This document shows, one piece after another, positions 1-12,775 of a DNA stretch of 64,000 nucleotides. Origin of the DNA: Sipunculus nudus (Eukaryota > Annelida > Sipuncula > Golfingiida > Sipunculidae); assembly GCA_026874595.1 (NCBI GenBank), contig CM049313.1:40948659-41012658 (forward strand). Reading direction: 5' to 3'. Position 1 is the first letter of the stretch, and every line of letters begins with the position of its first letter. The position numbers were made by a program, and so were the translations under genes. Under the pieces are notes generated by a model. It worked only from the letters and a program-made list of their open reading frames with translations, was not told the origin of the DNA and searched no databases.

Positions 1-2
1 TT

Positions 3-347
3 GCTGCTCAATTAGCTGATGATTATTCATTAACACACAACATGTCTTTTACTAGCAAATCAAACCAGTCATTCACAAACAAGAATGTAAATCAGTATGG
101 TCAAAAGAAGTTAAAAGCGCAGTCACCCAGTACTAGTAGTCCTGGTAGTTCAACAAAGTCCATTGCTACATCTCAGTCCACGTCCACTGTGTCTAAATCC
201 AACAAAAACCAGTAATTTTTAAAGAAAATCTAAAATTGCTGCAAGAGGGAAGGTCATCTTATATCTGACTGCTAGAAACTTGCGAATAAACCAAATAGCA
301 AACCTTCTGGTTTTGTTTCAAAATCTATGCATAGCATAGTACAAGAG
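3..347 (+). pseudogene. Decayed gag fragment of a Ty3/gypsy-like LTR retrotransposon
   Basis: Reading from base 3 gives a peptide beginning AAQLADDYSLTH. This resembles the end of the gag capsid/SCAN-like region seen in many metazoan gypsy elements, and a serine/threonine/lysine-rich linker follows. The frame stops at 213-215 and again at 228-230. In the same frame, from 237, it resumes as CCKREGHLISDC, which looks like a CCHC zinc knuckle with the spacing of the first two cysteines damaged; a TAG follows directly after the last cysteine. The fragment is broken by several stops and begins at the window edge, so more of it may lie upstream. It is followed at about 390 by sequence shared with two LTR-like copies further along, which supports the retroelement reading. 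The family assignment rests on motif recognition only. Confidence 0.6.
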
Positions 348-389
348 CCAGGCTCTTGACTTATCAGAACTTATCGTTGTGACGGTGGT

Positions 390-674
390 GGTATCCAGGT
401 ACTGTTCACATTGTTTATTTTACTGTGTGATTGTATTGATTTGTTGTTATACCGCTGTTATACTGTTTCATTGTATTGATTTAGTGTATTGTAATGTTAG
501 GGTTGTTTTAAGAATAAATTATAGTTATTTGTTGACAAAAAAACCACTGACTTCTTTATTCATTCCCCTAGACATTTCACGCTGTTTAGTGCTACAGAAT
601 CTGATTTTTTTTCTCCATTACAAAATTTGTGTTCATCACGCATACGTGATCTGTCTATATTATGTTCCGTAACA
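390..674 (+). mobile_element. 3' part of an LTR (copy 1 of the family)
   Basis: This stretch matches 19353-19636 closely and the end of 23019-23499 more loosely. Shared landmarks are ggtatccaggtactgt, tagttatttgtt, cttctttattcattccccta, the cacgcatacgtg block, and the terminal ttccgtaaca. The terminal TAACA mirrors the TGTTA at the start of the other copies, as expected for an LTR. The 5' half seen in copies 2 and 3 is missing here. The 97-residue ORF at 379-672 is simply LTR sequence that happens to be open. Confidence 0.6.
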
Positions 675-823
675 CAGGTCATATGCTTATGTGTTGTTAA
701 TCACCCAATTCTAGATGATTGGGAGCCTGGGACGACAGTCACAAATTGGTCGAGGTGTCGGATTAGGCATGGCATGGATAATATTAATATTATAATGCTG
801 CGATTTATGAAACGTGATATATT
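675..823. other. Short spacer, nothing recognised
   Basis: Lies between the LTR end and the inverted-repeat element. The ORFs crossing it in both directions show no recognisable domain. Confidence 0.5.
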
Positions 824-903
824 GAAGGGCCGAATCACCAAGGCCGACACGTCTCACGACACACCACAAGACACCGATGACGTCCAGTGTGTCACGACGT
901 CTT

Positions 904-957
904 CTTGTGTCGTGAATGTGGATCACACGCAAGTCGTGAAGAATTACACGACACAAG
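904..957. repeat. 11-bp perfect inverted repeat
   Basis: CTTGTGTCGTG at 904-914 is the exact reverse complement of CACGACACAAG at 947-957, with a 32-nt loop between them. Confidence 0.85.
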
Positions 958-1031
958 GAGATGCCTTGTTCCAGACACAATTCGATATGGGTCGTGCGGT
1001 GGAGTTGCACGCGCGAAACACTTTACACACT

Positions 1032-1107
1032 ACACGACACGCTAGGCGACGCAAACGGACACAACCATTACAAATGTCGGTTTGCGTCGCCTGATTCTGT
1101 GTCGTGT
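1032..1107. repeat. Long hairpin, 13-bp perfect core stem
   Basis: AGGCGACGCAAAC (1044-1056) pairs perfectly with GTTTGCGTCGCCT (1080-1092). The stem continues inward through GACA/TGTC after one mismatch. It continues outward, after a small internal bulge, through ACACGACAC (1032-1040) and GTGTCGTGT (1099-1107). The loop is about 13 nt. Confidence 0.85.
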
Positions 1108-1138
1108 GGCTCGTCGGTCTTGGTTGATTCAGCTCTTT

Positions 1139-2575
1139 ATATACTGGTGTAACAACATATATAAGCCGAGTAATTAAATTTGCCGCAGTTTGGGGGCAAA
1201 ATCTTGAAAAATTAGTTGATTGTCTATACGTGTATCTGACCGCTCCAGGCTGCAGTGAGAACCACAACAGGCTTTCTTTCATATAGATTTTATCATCAAC
1301 AGAATACTATATGGACCAAATAAGCATAACCCTTTTGCATATTTAGCAGTTTGCGCTAACACCTTAACCCTGTGATATTAAAAATTCCTGAAACATAACA
1401 TAAAACCCGTTCAATAAAACCTTTTTTTAAAGATCGACCTTTAAGGCATTAGAAATGAATTATCAATTTTATTAAATACTATATTGTCTGATTTTATCAT
1501 TTACTTATTATTATTTGGGAGGGGGTCAAGCTAGACCCCTTAATCGTGGGACAGACTGTTTGGATCATGACCTCAGGACAGTTTTTTGTTGTTTCATGTT
1601 TTCCAGCTCCCTAAAGCATGAACGTATGTCTCTGTTCGCCTCTTATTTATCTATTATTAAGACCTCTGTCACTTTCGTCGTTCCAAAACAGGCCCATGAC
1701 AGAAAATATGAGGCCAATAAAGGGTGTGTTATTATACTATAGAAATGCTGTCGTAGAATTTTTTAACAGAAATTAGAGCATATTCATTTTTCTTTTCTTT
1801 CTCATAAACAATTGACTTAACTATGAATTCTTTATGACCTTAATTGCATATTCATTGAATTATTGATCATCACCAGAGCAGTCGTGAACAACCAATCAAG
1901 TACGCCGGGCTATTTATACAGTGGATTGTCATAATAGCTCACGAGAGTCGTATCTCCACTCGAAACGTGTGACAGAAAGTTTTTTATGTGACAGGGCCTT
2001 TTGAGATCGCGACATTTTTAAAACAAAAAAACTTTGACATTTAATATAGAGTCCGTGCATGGCAACTGGCCTCTGGTCATTTGCCTGAAGTAAATATACT
2101 AAGAATTGGGAAATTAAGTATACTAAGAGTAGTCTCACTTTCCATATGTTAGAGTATCTAGATATACAAGATTAATTATCTGTCGCTGCATTGAAGTATA
2201 AGCACTCATGAATATTAACGTAATGTCACGTGTTTCAGAGGGGAAACGACAATATTGCATTACAAATCCATCATACCTCTGAATATGTAACACCTGAGTC
2301 ACGTCATAAGTATTATAAGCATAGCGGGTATTTATTAAAAACATGGGCTGTGTGGGCTGATCCTATTAAGAAGCGATACACAATATACCCAGAGATAATT
2401 AAAAGGGAGATCGAAACCCGGGTTATAACCATCCAGATAAATATAGAGTATGTCAGTTTCCTGCTTACGTGTTCCTGAGGTGAAGGTCCGTAACGGTCAG
2501 AAAAACAAGGTAATAATGAAGAATCATTGATGTGCAAACCATACAAGGAATTAACATGAGCAGTCGTTAGCTTAT
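1139..2575. other. Intergenic, no supported feature
   Basis: AT-rich sequence with only short ORFs (75 residues or fewer) that lack recognisable domains. I saw no RNA gene or repeat array. Confidence 0.5.
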
Positions 2576-2645
2576 ATATATATTTTTTTTTGGGGGGGGG
2601 GGGGGGACGGTGGGGACTTTTTTGACAAGGGGTATCCCCCCCCCG
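2575..2645. repeat. Homopolymer cluster T8-G15 and C8
   Basis: A short AT run leads into T then about 15 consecutive G (about 2592-2606); a run of eight C follows near 2637-2644. Confidence 0.85.
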
Positions 2646-3699
2646 ACTGTTTGCTACAGTAGAACCTCGAATTTCTGTATCTCTTTTTTTCAGAAAATTA
2701 GTTTTCTTTCGAAAATTTAAGTCAGGAACAGAAATTTTCCTCTTAAATGCTTCGCTGCTTTGAGAGGACAATAGAATTAACAATTATCTAAAATGAGTTG
2801 ATGAGATAACGTTACTGTATGCCAGGATTAGCATATTAATGGAACATTGATAATGATATGGCAAATGTACCTATCAGCGTACTAGCAGTACACTTAAATA
2901 CAGGCCTTACATATATGATCCTTCAATATAGGCTCTATCTGAAATTAGTACTTTACAAGTTGTTAACAAAACTGTGTCACAGATTTGAATATTTCCTGAA
3001 ATATCAAATATATACAGTGTTTCAGAAATGAGTAAAATAGCAAAATGACTGATTATTAGATATATATCACTCTTTCCAGCACTCGTGGTACTTAGGCCAT
3101 TTAACTTCGAAATAAAATATATTATCGAAGTGTTATAGATTTGAATTTTTAAGGAAAGCATTGTACTTCTTGGTGGTTTACTAAGCAATATTATTCCCTG
3201 TTATTATTTTCTCAAATTGCCTACACAGTAGTAGGGGGACATCCCCCCCCCCCCCCTCCCCCGTCATCCTGTACCCACACTCGACAGTGGTGATTTCCTT
3301 AAAACACTTATCCCGTCCCTCCCCCACCTCAACTTGTAACAGGATTAACCGTTGATAATATTAACATTTTTACACTATACTGAGAGAAAAGGGGGGATGG
3401 TGCAGCTCCGTTATAAAGGCTTATGTGCGTCCCTCACATTGCAAATTGAAAATGCGCCCCTGTCCGTGTATTCACGTGAGACCTGAGACACCAACTAAAT
3501 TTCTGTAGAAAATTATAACTAGACATTTCTGACCATAATATCCCCAGACAATCACCCCCTCCCCTTTAGGAATAGGCCCTCATCTTCAGCAGCATATTCT
3601 GACACTTGGCAAGCAACGATGGTTTCTTCCATCGAATAACTTGAGAAACAATATTGTTTACAAAATATTGGGGCCAACATAGTGAATCACTCTTAAGGA
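2646..3699. other. Intergenic, no supported feature; one C14 run
   Basis: A run of about 14 C occurs at 3243-3256. Otherwise this is AT-rich DNA with short ORFs and no recognisable domains. Confidence 0.5.
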
Positions 3700-4960
3700 A
3701 AGGGGATTAATTTACTATTTAAATAGTGAGGTAGGTGGTGCCACCTGTCTGGTTGATAAGAAAGCTCTCCAAGATGGCTGTATATACTAAATTGCAGACG
3801 AACATATTGAACGATTCCTCAGATATGAGCAAATTTCACCTACAGCAAATTTACGGATTGACGCCAAACAAAAACTATTGCATATGGCGCCACCAGTCTT
3901 AAACATGAGATGGAGGTATCCAAGATCTATGGACAAGCACAATTTCAGGCTGATACGTCAAATCATTCATTAGAAAAGGGCATTAATTTATACTATGAAA
4001 ACAGTAAGGTAGGTGGCGCCACCTGTCTGCTTTACGAGGAAACTCTCCAAGGTGGATATACAAGCTAACTTTCAGACCAACACATTGAATGACTCCTGAT
4101 ATATGAACGATTTTGACCTAAAGCAAATATTCAGAAGGAAGACACACGAAAACGATTGCAGACGGCTCCACCAGTCTTGAATGTGAGATGGAGGTATCCA
4201 AGATCTAGGGACAAGCACAATTTCAGGTTAAACCGGCAAATCATTCCTGAGAAAAGCGCATTAATTTATACGATTAAAACGGTAAGGAAGGAAGTGCCAC
4301 CTGTCAGTTTAACAAGATAACTCATCAAGATGAATGTTAATTCCAAATTTCAGACCAATACATTGAACCACTACTGAGATATGAGCAATTTCCCCAAAGC
4401 AAATGTACGGATTGACGCCATACAAAACTATTGCATATGGCACTACCATTCTTGAATACAAGATGGAGGTATCCAAGATAAATGGACATGCAAATTAGCC
4501 CAATTTGTCATTATAATGCTCACAGTACTGTCAAGGGGCAATGATTGGGTTTTAGAAGGCACGAAAACAAGAAAATGTCAGAAGGTGGCGCCACCTGTCT
4601 TCTGCGGATACAAAGATACCAAAGATCTTAAGTTGACATGACTTTCTGACCAATCCATGCATCCCTTATTGAGATATTTATGATTTTTTTTATTGTCTAA
4701 ATACATGGCAATATTTAAGGTCAAGGTCACTCTAATAGGAAAGTTCATGACCCCAATTTTAATATACATCCTCCCATAACCCTTACCTATGTATATGCAT
4801 AATGTGATAGAAATCTGTCCACTAGTCTTTGACTTATAATGTAGTAATGTACTATAAAGTGGCAATGGGCGGGTATAAAACGGCACGAAAATAAGGAAAG
4901 GATAATAGGTTGCGCAACCAGTTTCCGGGACCTGAAAACACTATCCAAGTTCTCCGGTCA
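3700..4960. repeat. Tandem array, ~280-bp units with GGTGGCGCCACC core (array 1)
   Basis: The core recurs at about 3731 (ggtggtgccacctgtctg), 4008 (aggtggcgccacctgtctg), about 4292 (aagtgccacctgtcag) and 4581 (aggtggcgccacctgtctt), roughly 277-290 bp apart. A half-core ending in ccaccagtctt or a variant alternates with it near 3888, 4163 and 4438. Between cores are repeated phrases such as gatggaggtatccaagat and gagatatgagcaattt. The last unit, to about 4960, is degenerate. AGGTGGCGCCACCT is its own reverse complement. Confidence 0.75.
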
Positions 4961-5235
4961 ACTTGAATTTAGGATCAATTTAGTATTATTTATTGAGATA
5001 TTTAAGAATTTGTGTGATTTTCCCCCAGTATGAACAATTTTAAGATCAAGGTCACTCTACTAGTATAGATCATGACACTTTTTAAAACAGGCGTCGTCCT
5101 CTTACCCATATCTATGCAGGAGTCAAGTTTGGTGAAGATCCATGAGTTTTTTTTTTTTATCACGCCTGAGAGAAATATTTGCTGCGGCAGCGGTGGCGGC
5201 GGCGGCGCGGCCGTGCGTAAACCATACTATCCCCC
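4961..5235. repeat. GGC-rich tail of repeat array 1
   Basis: A T-run, then gcggcagcggtggcggcggc, then accatactatcccccgac. The same kind of GGC run and an inverted tactat motif closes the second array at 11576-11620, so this appears to be part of the same composite repeat. Confidence 0.5.
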
Positions 5236-6336
5236 GACTTTTTCTATAAGATAATTCTACTGTTTTATATCACTCCGAAACCACAGAGAAAGCGATACAT
5301 TTATACAGCCTTTAACCTGATTGCTATTTTTCTTGGGAAAATATCTTTTCGCAAAACGCACAGCTAAATGAACCTTGTCTGGTTTCACATTCTGATTTAG
5401 ATCAAATTAGACTGGTATATCTGTCAGATTGAGACATACAAATATATGACCAAAGAAATAGTGGTTTCCCGCTTGGTTATGATACAATAAACAGTTAATT
5501 CCGTTTCATACCTGTCGCGGCGAAATTATTGCAGCGTATTTTTATTAAAATTGCCGCATTTTGACGTCGCTTTATAGGTTGTAACATATACATTAAATTG
5601 AAATATATGTATTTAAAAATTATATGTTATCACCCCTCTTTTTTTCAAACAAGGTTTATTTGTATCTTTTGTAACGTATCCATATTTGATTTTACATGTA
5701 AAATAAAAAGCTAAGCTAATTTTATTTCTTTATCTCTTAGCATATTTGGAAGAGAATACCAACATAATGTCAGTAACGTTGATTCACATATAATTGCAAC
5801 TGTAGATCAATGACACCTCGGTATTTATGTGATTCTGGATATGTTACCCTGAATGTGTGTAATTAGTATTTCCTTAAACTTTAAATAAATACCTTATTGA
5901 CTCAGGGGCTTCATGTATTTACTAACATTCTATAAGCGTACTTCCTTGAAGTGGTGGGTCGGTTCTACCAAGATTTACTGGACGGTCTTCCGTGAATGTT
6001 AATGGTAAAAAGGTCACCCGACTTAAAAGACTGACCGGTGTGGCCCGGCTAATTCAGTGGGGTTTCCGGGCGATGTCTCTAATTAGGTGCCTGTTGTGGT
6101 AATTTCCTTTTATCACGGGCAGTGGCGGATTTCTACTTTGGACACTGCACTGTGGCTTCATTATAAAGTAAAACTCGATGGGTTTCAGGGAAGTCTGGAT
6201 ACAGAACAATGATCCAAACAGTTGATCGCACCATGATAGTGGTGTCCAGTGGATTTCACTATAAATAACAATGTACGTTTGTAATGGACACCAGTTTTGA
6301 ACATTCTTAGATGTCCGCTTCACGCAGGATTATTAA

Positions 6337-6367
<31 letters not shown>

Positions 6368-9300
6368 CATTTGAGTGAATACATATACAATAAACGAGAT
6401 TGCGGACAATTTTTTATAAATATATTATACATGGCATTTCTGACCCAATTTCAGAAAAATCATGTAATTTTACTATTTGTATTAAGGCAGATTTTTTAAT
6501 GACATAGATAAAGAAAATACGCTGATTACTCATGATTCATGTGAAGAAATATTGCAATAGATCCGGATTTCGGTAACTGTTCTTTTTTATATCAGTAAAT
6601 ACACGAGATTCCTCGTCATAATTTACAGGAAATACGCGTAGTTTTGTAAATATGTGAAGACCCTGAGTGAATGAGAAACTTCACGTATTTACTGAAAGTT
6701 TTGGTCTGTACGTGTTTTACTAATTACACACGTTCACTGTTACAGTTAATATTTTCTAAGTATTTATGAAGCAAAGACGATGACGTGAGATTGGCAGACT
6801 TTTAACGACAATTAATGACGGCTGCCTATACGCAATTATCATTTTATTGGCAACAGGTTACGACATATATATAAATGTCAATAAAGCAGTTGTAAGGAGA
6901 CCATGATTTGTGAGAATTGAATGACAGTGGCTTAACAGCAACAGCGGCTGTACCTCGCAACAGCACCAGTGGATGTAGTGAATTATCAGATTAACCCTTC
7001 CCTGACGTTAAAAGTAAAATATGTCTCACAACGGCATCGGTTATTTTCTTGAATGATGGCTCAGGAGGGGATTACAGGTATGCATTGTTCAGCAGGCTGC
7101 ACCCTTCAAACACCATACCAATTAAAAAATACAAAAATCCTTCTCTGACGCCAAAGGTGAACATCAATAAACATGAAAGCAATGTTGTTATGTTGAGCCT
7201 CTCTTTTGCGGCAAGGTCTCAAGCTCGGTTTACCAAACCCCTTGCTCAAGCGAGCCCTCGCGTGTGCTGTTACATAAATTTTCGACAAGACAGATGAACC
7301 AATCAGATCACTGGCGTACGGACCATCTATGTAGCTGCGTTAACTATTTTTAGATTAAACGTCTGACGCTAGGGGACGCTGAGGAGAAACAACCCAATTA
7401 TATAAAGGTTTGTGGCCTAGTGAGTTCCTGGTTCATATATTCACATTGGGAAAGATGTCTGTGTATTTTTACTATTGATTGGCCGTTATCTTTTCGGTCT
7501 CCTCACGCTTGTTCAAAATTCATAATATATCGACCATGGAGGCCCGATGAAATAAGGTCTCTGCTCAACTGAGCTTAATTCCCTTAGGAAGATGCCGGAG
7601 GAGCGTTTAATCTAGGAGCCATTGAGAAAAAGTGGCTTATTTAAGGTTTTTGTTTGACCCATCGCTTATAAAATTTGCACATCTGTGCTCTTTTTAATTA
7701 AAAAAAAAATTAAAATTAAAAAACATAATTTTTTTTTACGAATGACCCCTCATACGAAAGAGTAGGAATTTTGTTTTAAGCTAAAATCATGCTTGATGAT
7801 ATTTTGTGATAGAGTTAGAGGGGTCACCAGTTGCAGGAAACTAGCCTTCTTTAGTTAAATGTTTTATCCAAGCAGTCAATTCACGATTCAAGTACGCATT
7901 ACTGGTATCATTGGTCAGCTATATATCGCTTTCTGGTTTATTGTCATGGTGGATGCAAATGTGGTGCAGATTTTTGTGGCAGCATGTTTTCATACGCCAC
8001 CCCAGCTATGGAAATCTGCAGATCTCGATCTCAGAATAGGAGCAGGGGTTATGAAAATCTATATAACATCCTTTGTTTTTAATATACTGCATTAAATTAC
8101 TCTTCATATCAAAGCGTAGGAATATTGCTTTAACCTCAAGCTTCCTAAGGGATAGATGTCAAATGTTTAATGCTTATGTAAAATTGAATCTTTTTTATTT
8201 TATGTCATTATCGTATTATTCTATTGTAAGAAATCGTGTAAAAAAAAAAAAGAAATCATACAAATATTTGATTAAAGTGAACTGTAAGGGTCTGTTGTTA
8301 GTCTAGTGTTCACGCAACTGACTGGATTCTTTAGTAACATTAATGAGGGTAAGTGAATGCCACAAGGGCAAGCTTTGATCCGCTTGGTTCTACAGCCAGA
8401 AATGACGAGCGTTCGAAGGTGCTTCCGGGCGTGATACTTCCGGCACCGCCCTAGCTATCCCCAAGGAACCCCCCCCCCCCCCCTTTCTTTCTTGAGTTTT
8501 CACAGATGAGCTGAAAATGCTGACGTCACATTTTAGTAATTTTTGTATAATTTCTCAAAACTGTTAAAGATATTGCTACCGAACTTGCCACCGCACTCCT
8601 ACATGGCAAATGCCACAAGTCTATAAATGTTTTAACTTTCTGTCTGGGTTAAGTGGTTTATTTTGAACCGTAGCCAAACTGAAAAGTGCTGAGTCATCTA
8701 TCTCATAAGGGAATTTCAAGCGGCCCTCTAAAATATTTGGAATCAGATTAAATAATGCCATTTTCATCCATCTGTCCGTACCTTTTATGGGTTAGAAGAA
8801 AATCGACATTGAAAACTAAAAAAAAAAACACCTTTTTTTTAAAAAAAAAAAGGTCAATGGCTCATAGCAAGATACATTCTAAGGAAGTATAAAATAATTC
8901 GGTCGAAAAGAGTTGCAGAATAATAAGAATAATAATAATACGGGGAAAAATATCCCCATCTATCGAAAGGTGGAGCTAATTATAATATAAAGAAAAGAGC
9001 AAACGAATAAGCGAAGCTCCCACTTAATGTATCATGTGTTTTCCTATATCAGCTTTATTTGTAGGATGGATAGAGGATTTCCCCAGAGATGGTGTAGCAA
9101 GAACAAAAGCTCAATAGTGTACTTAAGGGCACTTAATACTATTCTGTGTATTTATTACATAGAATCTGTATTAGATTTATGTTACGTACTTACTTGTTTA
9201 CTTTTATTAATATGTATTGAACAAGTGTAAGAATACGAGGGAATGATGATTCTAGATACATCATCACTGGTCCAGATTAAAGACACGCAGCTATAATTAG

Positions 9301-10735
9301 GTCTTTCCCTACTTCCATTTATCACCCCCACCCCCCTAGGTTTTATGGGCCTTTTGTTATCTTGACTTCACATCTCTTACCAAGGCTATTAGCGCCTGGC
9401 CAGATATACCCTGGAGCTCCCTGGGGACACATGCTGCCTGCAGACCTGGCCACAGGGTGACTAATTTGCTGGGCAGTGAACGTGTTAAATCCCTAATTTC
9501 TATGTAGTCTGGTGATCTATACTAACATATTCCTATGAATACATGGAGTTACGCAGCAGCCATGTTTGTTAACGATAATGTTTAGTCACTGAGAAAATTT
9601 ATATGTCAATAACTTACCGAACTTATATATTAATAAATGAAAATTGAAAACCAATCGTTAATATCTTTGGTCCTATTCGATACAGTCTATAACCACTTCG
9701 CCAAGGAGATATTGTGTTTTCTGGGTATCGTTAGTCCGTTGGTTTGTCTGTTAGCAACCTAACGCAGGGAAAGGAAACTACACAAACAAATCAAACAGAA
9801 CCGATATATTTCCATAGTTATTCTTCATGTGTATAAACATTTTCATTCGAATAAATAATTTCCGGGATTTCTTGATTCTGATACATATAAATCTATGACG
9901 CATTACAAGGTTTGATCTGACCTGACCATAATAACAATCGTTAATAGTCTGTTAACATGCCATGTTACAAGTTGGGAGTTGCTGCTCGCACGTTTTTGAA
10001 GGCTTTTTCCTTGTGTTATTATAAGATACAAAAATCTGATAGTCGTTTCACAAATATACGTTGAATGGAAATCAAACCTGTCTAACAGAAAAGCACAAGG
10101 GACGCTGGGACCAAAACTATATGCGCTTGTTCTAATTCCATGGATGTTTCCTCTAAAACGATAAAAATGTCATTAACACATCTTAAAATAAGCGGTCTCT
10201 CGGTCACAAATTGGTGCAGATTTGTGAATGTTTAACTTTTCTAAAACGATTCTTTATTGTATTTATACACATCACAACAATAACAAAACTTTTACATTGA
10301 ATTACAAACAACAATCACGTAAAATTTCATATACAATAGCAAGAGGAAATATATAAATATATATCTATTTGCTTTGAATTTTCTCATAACAACATTAAAC
10401 AGGATAAGCAGACATACACAAATGTCAATCATGACAGGTATATACCGTAACATATCAATGCATACACATAACTGATATTTATATAAATCGGAGATTACTA
10501 AAAGAATTAAAAAAAAAACATTCATCTCCTTTGATTCTTTATTCAGATAACCTTATTTGAGGTATTAACTGATTCCACTTTTAAAAATTTTCTACAAATG
10601 AAATCCTATTTTAACTGTCATTTCAACAATGATATATTCCCCTTTTTGAAGAGAGATTAATAGAGACTTTAAATTAGAGAAAAGGTCTTTTTCTCTTTTG
10701 CATTATTCTATTTTATATATGGTGAGTTTATACAG
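5236..10735. other. Gene-poor intergenic stretch
   Basis: Only short ORFs (89 residues or fewer) without recognisable domains are present. The sequence holds a CA/TA microsatellite (6336-6367), a run of 15 C (8469-8483), several A and T runs (for example 7696-7740 and 8818-8850) and a small AAT run near 8925. I found no splice-compatible coding exons I could defend. Confidence 0.5.
6336..6367. repeat. (CA)n(TA)n microsatellite
   Basis: About seven CA units run directly into about eight TA units. Confidence 0.85.
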
Positions 10736-10739
10736 TATG

Positions 10740-11480
10740 ATAATAGTATTCACCAAAATATTGCTGGCGCCACCAGTTTTGCGTATGATAAAGAGCTATG
10801 TGAGAACTATACACATGCAAAACTTTGGCCCAATCGGTCAAACGGTTCCCAAGATATGAGCTTTGATGTCTGCTGCATAAACTAGAATGCAGGTGGCGCC
10901 ACCTGTCATAAAATCAAGAGAGCTATCGGGGATGTATAAACCTGCAAGATTTTAGGCAGATATGTCAAACCACTGCCGAGATATAAGTGATTTTATCCCA
11001 TGGCAGACAAACAGACGGGAGCTGTGCAAAAATGGCTGCAGGTGGCGCCACCAGTTTTGATAAAGAGCTATGTGAGATCTATACACATGCAAAATTTTGG
11101 CCCAATCGGTCAAACGGTTCCCGAGATATGAGCTTGGATGTCTGCAGCGTAAACGTTAATGTAGGTGGCGCCACCTGTCATAAAATCAGAAAAGCTATCC
11201 AGGATGTATACGCATGCCGAATTTCAGGTGAATTAGTCAAGTCACTGCAGAGATATGAGTGATTTTAACCCAAGGCAGACGAACAGATGGACACTGTGCA
11301 AACATGGTTGCAGATGGCGCCACCATTTTTGTGTATGTTATAAAGCTCTCCAAGGGCTACATTTGTGCAAAAAAAATTTTCCTGATCGGTCAAACGGTTC
11401 CCGGGATATGTGGGTTTTATGTGTGGAACCAGACGCACAAACGGACGCAGAGCGCAGAGGAAAGGTCAGAGGTCAAAACA
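10740..11480. repeat. Tandem array with GGTGGCGCCACC core (array 2)
   Basis: The core occurs at about 10764 (ctggcgccaccag), 10893 (aggtggcgccacctg), 11041 (aggtggcgccaccag), 11165 (aggtggcgccacctg) and 11310 (atggcgccaccat). The spacings alternate between about 124-129 and 145-148, so the true unit is a dimer of about 275 bp. Linker phrases such as caatcggtcaaacggttccc and gagatatgag recur. The unit length and the alternation of CCACCTG and CCACCAG cores match array 1. The 80-91-residue ORFs here are repeat sequence. Confidence 0.75.
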
Positions 11481-11650
11481 AAATCGGGGCGCAGTAGTTC
11501 ACATGTGACCCGAGCATAATCCCGGGTTTCGTAAAATTCCGCCCAGCGGTTACGGAGGAGTTCTCCGGACACCTACGCGGCGGCGGCGGCGATGGGCTGA
11601 AAACATAGTATCCGCAAAACTCTGTTTTGGCGGATACAATCAGAGCAAAC
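11481..11650. repeat. GGC-rich tail of repeat array 2
   Basis: Contains cgcggcggcggcggcgatgg followed by catagtatccgc. It is comparable with the GGC run and tactat motif that close array 1. Confidence 0.5.
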
Positions 11651-12775
11651 AGGAAATATTGTGCAGAAAACAGAAAATATGCGTGAATAATTGAACGCAA
11701 TGTGTAATATTGAATAATAAATTCATATTTTGAGACTCTAATATTGTTTCACCTTTTTCTTTAACACGTAGATAGATGTGGTCTTGTCAAATACTGTCCT
11801 GTAAGTATTCCATAAATTAACGCCTTTAAAACGGATAGGTCTACACATTGCTGCAATTTTGCTAACTGGTACATATTTTTTTACATTGTCTGGTATTATA
11901 AACATTAGTATTTACTAAAAATAAATTATTTATATGAGACGGCAGGAGACATTTGTTAAACGTCTTTTACATGAACGGAAGCACACAATTAACATAAATT
12001 TTGGTAACTCGAGATTATTCAGTGACTGAAATAATATATCAGTTTGTGTTTGATAAGGTGCTGAAATGATTATTCTTACAGCTCTTTTTTAAGTTTTATT
12101 CACATATCAAGATCATGTTTTTAGCAGATTTCTGATACTTTAGATATATAGCTATGTCATCTGTACATTCATTAAAGATTAATTTTGAACATAACTATGT
12201 AATATCATATGATTCATTCTTGATAAATACAATATTGCTGTTAATAACATTATTGTCCAAATTGATAATAAATTATCTCACACAATTTCCCGGGTATACA
12301 ACTTATGACTGACTGTAATTGTAATGTCTGAAAAAAATGTAAAAGTAACACGAAAATCATCTGCCTTTTTAAAAGATCCATCAGATTTTATTAGGTCTCC
12401 TATAACATTTATGCATAAAGAAGAGATTTTTTTTGTTATAAATTAAAATTTTTTTTACCAATTTTCAACAATTTATTATTCCAATGTGGCAGGGATATAA
12501 CTTCAGCTGTGCACTCTGGAGTACATTTAAAACATCAGCCCATGACATCGAGCACTTTTATAGATCTTTGGTATTAATCTTTATTATATTTATATAATGG
12601 GGTGGGGGGGGGGGGGAAGAACAATAGACTGTCTATTGAATTTTAAAAACGTGATGATTTAATAACTGTGTTATAGATAATGGAATACAACATTGGAAAA
12701 CGTTAAACTATGACCATAAATACGGACCAAAGTCTGAATCCTAAATGACATTTTTTTATTACCACATTTACGTAC
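11651..12775. other. Intergenic, no supported feature; one G13 run
   Basis: AT-rich sequence with a run of about 13 G at 12604-12616. No recognisable ORF. Confidence 0.5.

Larger units (their letters stand above)
824..1138. mobile_element. Foldback / MITE-like element rich in CGACAC motifs
   Basis: The segment is much richer in G+C than its surroundings. Its left arm (824-864, containing GAATCACCAAGGCCGACAC) is an imperfect inverted copy of its right arm (1099-1138, containing GTCGGTCTTGGTTGATTC). Inside lie two further strong hairpins, at 904-957 and 1032-1107. No transposase is encoded, so it would be non-autonomous. I could not identify target-site duplications or the superfamily. ORFs in several frames overlap it and are incompatible with one another. 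Confidence 0.55.

Noticed and set aside
711-1282. Overlapping ORFs of 99-155 residues on both strands
   Set aside because: They lie over the GC-rich foldback element, where stop codons are rare in all frames; no domain recognised.
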